Assembly: GCA_026390595.1 (NCBI GenBank)
Contig: JAPLFQ010000019.1
Span: forward strand, 1 to 41,859
Reading direction: 5' to 3'
Length of the DNA: 41,859 bases
Source: Ignavibacteriales bacterium
GTDB taxonomy: Bacteria > Bacteroidota > Ignavibacteria > UBA10030
Shown here: positions 24,458 through 34,100 of the stretch, piece by piece
Layout: every line of letters begins with the position of its first letter
Numbering within the stretch: position 1 is the first letter of the stretch
Notes under the pieces: generated by a model
Told to the model about the DNA's origin: nothing
What the model saw: only the letters and a program-made list of their open reading frames with translations
Databases searched by the model: none
Translations under genes and position numbers: made by a program

Positions 24458-26437
24458 GTGCGTTTGATACGTTCCATAGTGCTCCTCTCTGTTGTCGTTG
24501 CCACCGGGCTGATCTCGCAGGTGAAGAACTCTGCGGCGGACAGCCTTGCGCAGAGTCAGCACGACCGCCTCTATACAATGCCCGAATTCGTTGTCTCTGC
24601 AACGCGTTGGCAGGTGAACGTGCAGCAACTTCCGTCGAGCGCGACGGTGCTGACGTCTGCGGACCTGCTAGGCGCAAACGGCAGTACCCTCGAAAACGCT
24701 CTCGAAGGAGTACCCGGACTTTTTCTGAAATCCTACGGCGGACCCGGCGCTGTGACGACGTCGTCGATCCGGGGAATGGGGGCCGAGCATACGCTCGTTC
24801 TCATCGATGGGCAGCGGTACAACAATGTCCTCGATGGCCAGGTCGATTTGGGCGTCTTCCTGATGCAGAATGTCGATCGGGTTGAAGTGCTTCGGGGTGG
24901 ATTCTCTTCCGTGTATGGAGCGGACGCTGTTGGCGGCATCATCAACATCATTACCCGGCGGCCGGACGGAAAGCTCGATGTGCGGGCCGAGCTGGGCGCC
25001 GGCTCCTACGGCATGAGCGGCTTCCAGCTGGGAACCGACTTCAGTCTGTTCGGCGTGGGCATGCAGGTGGCTGCAAAGCGCGAAGCAGGAAAAGGGGACT
25101 ATGAATTCGATTTCAACGATGGCATCTCTTCGAATTTGCTCCGCCGGCAGAATTCGGATTATGCTCTGCACCAGGTGCAGCTGCTCGCCGGCGCACTGCT
25201 TTCTCCAAATCTGAACCTGCGTGCATCCTCGATGTATGACTGGGCCGAGCGCGGATCGCCCGGAGCGGTCGTGACGGCTGCAAGCTACGCCATGGGGCGA
25301 CTGGTTGACCGGGGGTTCCTGAACCAGGCGACACTAGAATGGACCGTCACTCCGGCGCTTCTGGCACGATTCCCTTTGTTGTTTCACTCACAGCGAAGAG
25401 AATACTCCAACCCACTCGCAGAAGTCGCGGATGGTAATGATGATGCAGTCTACAATGACCGGACGATAGCGTTCACACCGCACGTGCGGTATTTTCTGAG
25501 TTCTTCTGCAGCGATCGACGCCGGCGCGGAGTATTCGCGTTCCTCCGTGTCGAGCAACAAAGTTCTCGGCTCAACGCGTGAACAGGCCGGTGTCTTCGTT
25601 TCTTCCGATCACGTCGTGGAATTCCAGAACTCGTTGGTCTATCAACTTAACATCTATCCTTCGGTCAGGTATGACCATTTCTCCGACGTCTCGGATGCGG
25701 TCAATCCAAGACTCGGAATCAACGTGGGATTGTGGCGGCCCTCCGGTCTGCGATTGAAGGCGAGCTATGCGAAGAGTTTCAAGGCGCCGACGTTCGACGA
25801 CTTGTACTGGAAGGGGGGAGGAAATCCTCTCCTCAGGCCTGAGCGGTCTCTCAGCTTCGATGCCGGCGTGGCGATCTCGCCTTCCCTGATCGGTGCGCTG
25901 GAGATCGAGGTCAATTACTTCGATATCCGCACGCATGACCGGATCGTCTGGAGCCCGGACAAGTCGGGCTTCTGGTCACCCAAGAATCTTCAGGATGTGC
26001 GGTCATCCGGCGTCGAACTGATCACTTCGTGGCATTTGTTTGAAGATCGGCTGATTCTGAGAGGCTTCTACTCCATTTTTGATACACGGAAAACCGGCTC
26101 CGCCTTGGCCGATGATCAGACGCTGAACAAACAGCTTCCATACATCCCGAGCGAGACTGCGGGACTTTCGTGCTCGGTCTCCATCGGGCGCACCCGGCTC
26201 AACGTCCATCATACGTTTACCGGTTTCCGGTATTCGACGGAGATCAACGATCCGAGATTCGTGCTTTCCGGGTTTGGAAAGACAGACGCCAACGTCTCCG
26301 TCCGGATTACCGAAGAGCCGTTCAACGCCGATCTCCGGTTCGAAGCGACGAATCTTTTCGAGTCGAGGTACGAACTCTTTCCAAGCTATCCAATGCCGCT
26401 GAGGAACTTCGCCTTGAAGATCCTCCTTGATTTCTAG
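24458..26437 (+). CDS. btuB: BtuB-like TonB-dependent cobalamin receptor
   Basis: Outer-membrane receptor that imports cobalamin with TonB energy. The GTG at 24458 gives 659 residues with a signal peptide (RLIRSIVLLSVVVATGLISQ); an ATG far upstream at 24116 reads through the riboswitch and is rejected. The TonB-box-like MPEFVVSATR is followed by the plug (ALEGVPGLFLKSYGG, SSIRGMGAEHTLVLIDGQRY, VEVLRGGFSSVYGADAVGGI) and a 22-strand-type barrel ending FALKILLDF. Substrate assignment rests mainly on the riboswitch and the following btuG-like gene. The stop codon lies within the inverted repeat that starts at 26434. Confidence 0.88.
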   Translation: MRLIRSIVLLSVVVATGLISQVKNSAADSLAQSQHDRLYTMPEFVVSATRWQVNVQQLPSSATVLTSADLLGANGSTLENALEGVPGLFLKSYGGPGAVTTSSIRGMGAEHTLVLIDGQRYNNVLDGQVDLGVFLMQNVDRVEVLRGGFSSVYGADAVGGIINIITRRPDGKLDVRAELGAGSYGMSGFQLGTDFSLFGVGMQVAAKREAGKGDYEFDFNDGISSNLLRRQNSDYALHQVQLLAGALLSPNLNLRASSMYDWAERGSPGAVVTAASYAMGRLVDRGFLNQATLEWTVTPALLARFPLLFHSQRREYSNPLAEVADGNDDAVYNDRTIAFTPHVRYFLSSSAAIDAGAEYSRSSVSSNKVLGSTREQAGVFVSSDHVVEFQNSLVYQLNIYPSVRYDHFSDVSDAVNPRLGINVGLWRPSGLRLKASYAKSFKAPTFDDLYWKGGGNPLLRPERSLSFDAGVAISPSLIGALEIEVNYFDIRTHDRIVWSPDKSGFWSPKNLQDVRSSGVELITSWHLFEDRLILRGFYSIFDTRKTGSALADDQTLNKQLPYIPSETAGLSCSVSIGRTRLNVHHTFTGFRYSTEINDPRFVLSGFGKTDANVSVRITEEPFNADLRFEATNLFESRYELFPSYPMPLRNFALKILLDF

Positions 26438-26607
26438 CAGGTTGTTGAAATTTGAAGTTTCGCCACCTTGAGCGGAGTCGAAAGGTGTCATAAGATGCAA
26501 AAACAGGCTTCGACTTCCCGCCTGCCTCGTAGGACTGTAAATGGCGGGCAGGCGCTCGGCCTGACGATACTATTGTTTGTGTGCCTGTTTTTTTAACAAC
26601 CTGCTAG
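26434..26607. mobile_element. 174-bp palindromic element between btuB and the btuG-like gene
   Basis: CTAGCAGGTTGTT (26434-26446) is a perfect inverted match to AACAACCTGCTAG (26595-26607); allowing one G-T pair extends the arms to 17 bases. Inside are CACCTT...AAGGTG around GAGCGGAGTCGA and a GC-rich hairpin CCGCCTGCC / GGCGGGCAGG. The GAGCGGAGTCGAA core recurs in the repeats near 3.1-4.2 kb. The left arm supplies the btuB stop codon. No gene is inside. A MITE-like insertion is the likely origin. Confidence 0.75.
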
Positions 26608-26613
26608 TGACCA

Positions 26614-27717
26614 ATGATGAACTCTGAGACAATGAAAATACTCGTGAGCCGTGTTGCCCTCGCCGTCAGCGCTCTTGCTCTGTCGCTTCACTTCTCGTTT
26701 GGGTGCAGGTCGAACCCGGCCGAACCGTCCGGCACGACGCCGACAAGCACCACAGGCGTGTACATCGTGAACGAAGGCAATTTCCAGCGGGGCAATTCGA
26801 CGCTCACCGTCTATCTCCCGGACTCGAACAAGGCATACCAGGACGTGTTTGCCCTCGCCAACGGCCGGAATCTGGGCGACACGGGGAACGACATCGTGTT
26901 ATACGGCGGAAAGGCGTACATCGTCGTCAGCGGCTCGCAGCGGATCGAGGTGATCTCGCTTGAAACGAACAAATCGTTCGGGACGATCACGTTTCCGGGA
27001 AAGCGGAATCCCTACAGGCTCGTCATCCTCAACGATGCAAAAGCGTTCGTCACGAATCTTTCCGATTCGTCAATCACAGAATTCAACCCGTCGACACTTC
27101 AGATCGTGACCGACCGGATCAAAGTTGGAACGTACCCCATGGGCATCCTGGGGGCGAACGGCAAGGTGTATGTCTGCAACTCCGGTTTCGGCTACGACAG
27201 CACGGTCACCGTGCTCAATGCGACGACCGGTGGACTCATCAAAACGATTGTCATTGGAGATAGTCCAAGCGAGATCGGTGTCGGGCCGAACAACGAAGTC
27301 ATTGTGAAGTGCGATGGCCGGAGCGACTACGTCAAACCGGCGAATGATACGCCAGGTTCGATTTCGAAAATCAACGCGGACAACGATGTCGTGTTCTCGA
27401 AAGTGACCCTGCCGCTGGCGACCTACGGACATCCGGGGCGGATGACGATCAGCAGCAAGGGGGTGGGGTATTTCCAGGCGAAGACCGGCGTTATCAAATT
27501 CTCCTACACCGGTTCCATTATAAGCGTTGGCGGCACACCGTTTTCCACGATCACGGCATACGGTCTCGCGTACGATGATGTAACCGACCGGCTCTATGTG
27601 ACAGACGCCAAGGACTATGCCCAGCCGGGCGACGTGTACATCCTCGATACCAACGGCGCCAGCATCAGGCAATTCCTGGGAGGCGTCATACCTGGAGCAA
27701 TTGCCTTCAAACACTGA
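26614..27717 (+). CDS. btuG: BtuG-like surface lipoprotein (YncE/DUF5074 beta-propeller)
   Basis: A 367-residue lipoprotein. The signal peptide ends in FSFGC, giving lipidated C31 (C25 if translation starts at the alternative ATG 26632, which gives a more compact signal peptide). A short Ser/Thr/Pro linker leads to a beta-propeller: GVYIVNEGNFQRGNSTLTVY, NDIVLYGGKAYIVVSGSQRI, KVYVCNSGFGYDSTVTVLNA, ATYGHPGRMTISSKGVGYF. In Bacteroidetes, BtuG proteins of this type bind B12 with very high affinity and cap BtuB. Position after a riboswitch-controlled btuB supports the same role here. The palindromic element separates the two genes but there is no other promoter visible. Confidence 0.8.
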   Translation: MMNSETMKILVSRVALAVSALALSLHFSFGCRSNPAEPSGTTPTSTTGVYIVNEGNFQRGNSTLTVYLPDSNKAYQDVFALANGRNLGDTGNDIVLYGGKAYIVVSGSQRIEVISLETNKSFGTITFPGKRNPYRLVILNDAKAFVTNLSDSSITEFNPSTLQIVTDRIKVGTYPMGILGANGKVYVCNSGFGYDSTVTVLNATTGGLIKTIVIGDSPSEIGVGPNNEVIVKCDGRSDYVKPANDTPGSISKINADNDVVFSKVTLPLATYGHPGRMTISSKGVGYFQAKTGVIKFSYTGSIISVGGTPFSTITAYGLAYDDVTDRLYVTDAKDYAQPGDVYILDTNGASIRQFLGGVIPGAIAFKH

Positions 27718-27735
27718 CAACTTCTGTGCGGCGGG

Positions 27736-27851
27736 GGCTTTCCCAAATGTAGGTCGAAATTCCATTTCGACCACGTTGAGAATCCCGAAATCTCCGAAAC
27801 TGAAGAAATCTTGACCTACTCGAAGAGGTCGAAAGTACTTTTGGGACAGCC
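27736..27851. repeat. Dispersed element with terminal inverted repeats (copy 2, opposite orientation)
   Basis: The ends GGCTTTCCCAAATGT and, in reverse complement, GGCTGTCCCAAAAGT enclose 116 bp. Its left half, through AGGTCGAAATTCCATTTCGA and CCACGTTGAG, matches the reverse complement of 596-710; the middle has diverged. The inner palindrome GGTCGAAAT/ATTTCGACC is kept. The rest of the 27718-28187 gap holds a promoter and a structured leader. Confidence 0.75.
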
Positions 27852-27989
27852 ATCTGCCCTTGCCCGCAACCCCTGTCCCAGCGGACAACCAATCGCTGCT
27901 CATAAGTTCTGCCCGCCAACGGATAGGCAGTCAGCGAACAGCCACTTTCTATTCTGTACTCCGCATCACCAATACACATCCCGCTGTAC

Positions 27990-28018
27990 TTGACATTTGA
28001 GGTATCCTTCGGTAAAAT
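27990..28018 (+). promoter_or_regulatory. Strong sigma-70-like promoter of the giant repeat-protein gene
   Basis: TTGACA (27990-27995), exactly 17 bases, then TAAAAT (28013-28018). The start codon is 170 bases downstream, which leaves a leader of about 160 bases. Confidence 0.8.
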
Positions 28019-28028
28019 TGCGCTGAGG

Positions 28029-28100
28029 GGTTGGCGTTCTCACGGGAGCTTGTCGCTTTCGTTGGTTCTCATCCTGCACCGAAACCCCCGTGATCCAACC
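28029..28100 (+). ncRNA. Candidate structured 5' leader RNA
   Basis: Nested complementary segments lie just after the promoter: GGTTGG (28029-28034) with CCAACC (28095-28100), and inside it TCACGGG (28040-28046) with CCCGTGA (28087-28093). A further GGTT/AACC pairing is possible in the loop. The layout suits a folded leader or riboswitch-like element. It matches no class I recognise, and it could be a simple mRNA stabiliser. Confidence 0.4.
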
Positions 28101-28187
28101 GCTAGTTGACCGATCAGAAAAGCTCCGAAGCCAAAAAAAATCACAGGTCCATGTTCCCTGCAATCAGTTCTCAAGAGGGGTGAGGCC

Positions 28188-31100
28188 GTGAAATACCTTC
28201 GACTGTTTCTCGCACTCGCTGTCTCCCTTCTTCTCTCTGTTGGTGCGGCTTTCTCGCAAGATACTCCTCAACAAACTAAGCCCGACGGGACACTCGCTAC
28301 AATCACGATTTCAGGCCAGGTTCTCGTCGGGCACACGGGATTGGCCGGAGTCACCATATCAGGACTCCCAGGTAATCCAGTCACGGATGCATCTGGCAAT
28401 TACAGCGTCGTCTGCCCGGCTTTTTATTCAGGAACGGCCACGCCTTCGAAGGCGGGATACACCTTCAGCCCGGCATCGACGTCCTACGTCAGGGAGAGTG
28501 CGTCTTTGATCACCTCCTACACCGCTACCATCCTCACATATACAATCTCCGGCGCCGTGATGGACGCTTCTCAGTCTCCCATCAGCGGCGTCTCAATGAA
28601 TGGCCTGAAGGGTTCTCCTGTGACCAATTCATCCGGGGTCTACACCGCGTCCATGGATTACGGTCAATCATTTACCGTCACCCCATCAAAGGCGGGTTAC
28701 ACATTCAATCCGCCTTCCATGCCTTACACCAACCTCTTGGCTAATCAAACTCAAAACTTCCAGGGGACGATTCAATCGTTCTCGATTTCTGGTGACGTGA
28801 AGACTTCTACGGGTGCAGCTATCCCCGGTGTCGTGATGAGCGGTCTCTCCGGAAATCCAACCACCGACGCGACCGGCCACTATGCAACGACAGTCAATTA
28901 CGGCACTTCCTGGACTGTGACTCCAGCGCTGGCCGGATACACCTTCAGTCCAGCTAATAAGGTCCACAATTATGTGACTTCAAATATCTCCCAGGACTAC
29001 GTTGCGACTCAACTCACATACGCCGTCTCTGGTACCGTAAAGACCTCCGCAGGAGTGGCGATCAGCGGCGTGACGATGAGTGGACTGACCGGGAGTCCCG
29101 TTACTGACGCAAGTGGCTTCTACACCGCCACCGTGAATTGGGGCTTCACCGGACCAGTAACACCAACTTTGGCGGGATATGCATTCTCCCCTTCCTCAAC
29201 GACCTACGCAAACGGTGTGCAGAGCAATCAAACAACCAACTACACCGGTACTATACAGAAATTCGTTATCTCAGGCTATACGCGATTCTCGGACAGATCG
29301 GCGCTCTCGGCTGTGACCATGAGCGGACTCCCAACCAGCCCGACCACCAACTCCAACGGTTACTACAGTGATACTGTCACGTATGGCTGGAGCGGTACAG
29401 TAACCCCAACGAAGGCCGGATACACCTTCGATCCGGTCTCTACGACCTATAGCAATGTCTCTGCCCCCCCCCAGGGCACGAGCTACGAAGCTTCAGTCCA
29501 GACAATCGCGATCTCCGGCTTTGTAAGGGATGGAAATAACCGCTCAATCAGTTACGTGGTGATGAGTGGATTACCCAACAGTCCGACCACAAACAGCGAC
29601 GGGTACTACACCTCAACCGTCTCCTACGGCTGGTCCGGAACTGTCACACCCTCGAAATCAGGCTACGCGTTTACGCCGGCTTCGGTCTCATACTCAAATG
29701 TGACGAGTAGCCAGACTGGAAACTACACTGGCACGCTTACATATACAATCTCGGGCTCTGTCAAAACACCCGGCGGTGCTGCAATCGCCGGCGTGACGAT
29801 CAACGGATTGCCCGGGAATCCGGTGACCACAGTCAACGGCACGTACTCGGCAACGGTCAACTCGGGATGGTCCGGAACTGCGACGCCATCCCTGAGCGGA
29901 TACGTCTTCAGTCCGACATCAAAAGACTTTTCAAACGTCACGTCGAATCAAACGTGCGACTTCACCGGGGCACAAAACTACTCGATTTCGGGAACTGTGA
30001 CGAGGGGCGGGATGGGGTTGGGAGGGGTCGTGATGAGCGGACTCACCGGGAATCCCAGTACGAACCCGTATGGCTCATATTATGCCACGGTTACTGCCGG
30101 CTGGTCAGGCACGGTTACGCCTACTCTCTCTGGTTACCGCTTCCTTCCAACAGCAACAATCTACACATCCGTCGCTTCAGATCAATCGACCAATTACACC
30201 GCATACAGGCAATTCACGATTTCGGGAACTGTGAAGAGCTCGTCTGGGGCTGTGCTCACCGGTGTGACGATGAGCGGGCTGGGAAATACCGTGACCGACG
30301 GGAACGGCTCCTATTCTGCAGTGGTGGACTCGGGTTGGTCAGGGACCGTCACGCCGATTTACACGGGCTATGATTTCTCGCCGGTGTCGATGACGTACTC
30401 AGGCATTACGGGGAATCAATCCAAGGACTATACCGGGACGCTCAAGACGTATACGATTTCGGGAACGGTCAAGACCTCTGCGCAGGTCGCGATCCCGGGA
30501 GTTGTTCTTAGTGGGCTGACGGGCAATCCGAGCACCGATGCCTCGGGGGCCTATTCGGCCAGTGTCAGCTACGGCTGGACCGGAACAGTGACCCCGACGA
30601 AAAGCGGCTACACATTCTCACCGGCCAGCACGGACTATCGCTCGGTCTCAAGCAGTCAATCGACAAGCTATGTCGGAACGCTACAGACGTTTACGGTTTC
30701 AGGCTACGTTCGCACAGCGGCCGGGGCGGGGATCAGCGGCGTTTCGCTCAGTGGTTTCCCCGGGAGTCCCGCGACGGACACGTCCGGCTTCTATTCCGCA
30801 GCTGTCAGCTACGGATGGTCAGGCACAGTCACGCCCGCGAAGACCGGATACACGTTTTCGCCTTCCAACTCCACGTACAGCAATCTGACATCGAGCCAAT
30901 CGACAAACTACACCGGTTCTCTTGCCACGTGCACAATATCCGGCACAGTCAAGACCTCTGCCGGAGCAGGGATAGCGGGAGTAGTGCTGAGCGGTTTGAC
31001 GGGGAATCCTTCGACGGACGCGTTGGGCGCGTATTCGGCCACTGTGAGCTATGGCTGGCAGGGGACCGTCACTCCTACGTTGAGTGGATACAGTTTCAAC

Positions 31101-34100
31101 CCGGTGTCTACAACATACAACGGTATGACCGCAAGTCAGGTGACGCACTACGTCGGCACATCGCTGTCTTATACGATCTCGGGCTCTGTCCGTACATCCG
31201 CCGGAGCTTCGATTACCGGTGTTGTTCTCAGCGGTCTTCCCGGAAATCCGTCGACTGATGCAAATGGCGCGTACTCAGCTTCGATTACATATGGTTGGTC
31301 GGGGACCGTGACGCCGACGAAGCCGGGATACTCTTTCGATCCCGCCTCCAAAAGCTACAACGGAGTGAACTCGAGCCAGACCACGAACTACACAGGAACT
31401 CTCTCTACCTACACCATTTCTGGCACCATCACGACCTCAGGCAGGACTGGGATTAGCGGGGTTGTCCTGAATGGATTGCCCGGAAATCCGACGACGGACA
31501 CTTCCGGATACTACCGGGCAACTGTGGACTATGGCTGGTTCGGAACGGTGACTCCATTGAAAAGCGGATACGGCTTCAGTCCGTCCTCCACAACGTACAG
31601 CAGCGTCGCAGCCAATCAGAATTCGAATTATACGGGGACGCCGCTTTCGTGCAAGATCAGCGGGACGATCCGGACTTCTGCGCAAACGGGAATCTCGGGC
31701 GTCCTCCTCAGCGGTTTGCCGGGCAATCCGACGACAGACACGTCGGGCGCTTACTCAGTAGTGGTGACCTACGGCTGGTCAGGAACCGTGACGCCGGCGA
31801 AGACCGGCTATAGCTTCAGCCCAGTATCGTCGACCTACGGCAACGTGACAACCGATCAGGTTACGAACTATACCGCCACATTGCTAACCTACGCCATCAG
31901 CGGTGCAATTCGGACTGCTGCGCAGTCTGGCGTCTCAGGTGTAGTCCTGAGCGGTCTGCCGGGAGATCCGGCAACCGATGCGACGGGTGCTTACTCGGTG
32001 AAGGTGAACTATGGTTGGTCGGGAACAGTGACGCCTGTAAAAGCGGGCTACTCGTTCAGTCCCGTATCGTCGAATTACCTCAATGTGATTTCCGATCAGG
32101 TGACGAATTATGCCGCTACATTCCTGACAAATGCCATCAGCGGCACCGTCCGGACGGCTGCAGGAGCAGGCATCAGCGGCGTCGTGCTGAATGGGTTGCC
32201 GGGCAATCCGGCGACCGATGCCACCGGTGCGTACACGGTCACGGTCGATTATGGATGGAGCGGTACGGTGACCCCGGCGAAGTCCGGATATACATTCAGT
32301 CCGCCGTCGACCAGCTATACAAATATTACGACGAGCCAAACCGGCAACTTCACAGGGACGTTGCTGATGTATTCAATCTCCGGATCGGTGCGGACTGCGA
32401 CCGGAGCGGCCATCAGCGGTGTGCTACTGAGCGGTTTGCCGGGCAATCCGACGACAGACGTTACAGGTCACTATGCTGCGACGGTGGATTACGGCTGGTC
32501 GGGGAGTGTCGTGCCATCGAAGAGCGGCTATGTATTCGCGCCTTCATCAACTCCGTACTCGAACGTCACTGGTAATCAAGCTGCCGACTACGTTGGAGCG
32601 CCTTCGGCATACAACATTTCGGGATATATCAGAACCGCGGCAAACGTCGGAATTGCAGGAGTGGTATTGAATGGACTGGAGGGAACTCCGAGCACGAATT
32701 CTGACGGGTTTTATAGTGGAGGAGTGAGTTTCGGGTGGTCGGGAACAGTAACTCCGGCAAAACCTGGATACACTTTCACCCCGCCTTCCGTGACGCACTC
32801 CAATGTAACTGCCGACCAGTCACAAAACTACACCGGCACAACGATTGGATACACGGTGAGCGGTTATGTGCGCACCACGGCGAATGCGGGCGTCAGCGGT
32901 GTAACTATCAACGGACTGCCGGGAAATCCCATCACGAACTTGGATGGTTACTACTCAGCGCCGATAGACTATGGATGGTCAGGGACCGTTACGCCGGTGA
33001 AGCCGGGATACACGTTTGACCCGCCTTCAACCGCCTACGCGAGCGTCTCCGGAAACCAGGCGACGAACTATACCGCTACGTTTGCCAAGATCTTGGTCTC
33101 GGGATATGTGCGGACGGCAGCGAGAACAGGAGTCAGCGGCGTAGTGATGAACGGCCTCCCGGGAAGTCCGAGCACAAATGGGAATGGCTTCTACACGGCG
33201 ACGCTCGATTATGGCTGGTCGGGGACGGTGACTCCAGTGATTGCCGGTTATTCGATAAATCCCCCCTCAAGTGTTTACTCAGGAGTGACAGCAGACCAGT
33301 CGACCGACTATACGGCGACAGCATTGACGTTTACGATTTCCGGGTATGTCCGGACAGCTGCCGGAGCCGGAATCAGTGGCGTCGTCATGAATGGTTTGCC
33401 AGGAAGTCCGGGCACAAGCGCGGATGGATTCTACGCCGGTACGGTGGACTACGGTTGGTCGGGGACAGTGACGCCCGCGAAATCCGGTTATGCCATCAGC
33501 CCATCCACAACAAGTTACACCAATGTCACATCAAGTCGATCGACTGACTATGTCGGGATCGTCCTGACCACTTCTGTCGCAGGGTATGTCCGCACTTCGT
33601 CGGGCTCGGGCATCGGCGGCGTTCTTATGAGCGGGCTGCCGGGGAGTCCTTCCACGGATGCGAACGGGTATTATTCCGTATCTGTGGACTACGGATGGTC
33701 AGGAACGGTGACGCCCGCCAAGGCCGGCCACGTGTTCAGCCAGCCGTCCACGACGTACAGCAACGTAATCTCGAATCAGTCAACCAACTATGTGGGAACG
33801 CCGCTAACATACACGATTACGGGAAGCGTCCGCATGGTTGGTGGCGGTGGGCTTGGTGGTGTGCTCATATCAGGGTTGCCGGTAAGTGTTACAACAACTG
33901 CAGATGGAAACTACACAGCGACGGTCGACTATGGATGGTCGGGCACTGTGACGCCGACGAAGGCGGGCTACGAGTTTAGTCCGCCGTCAAACACCTACAC
34001 AAACGTCACGAGCAACCAGGCGAACGATTACATCTCCTGGTTGCAGGCGTACACAATTTCCGGATATGTCCGCACTGCGTCGGGTTTGGGCGTGGGCGGA

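Noticed and set aside
27811-27993. 60-codon frame downstream of the btuG-like gene
   Set aside because: It starts within the dispersed repeat, runs into the promoter and resembles no family.
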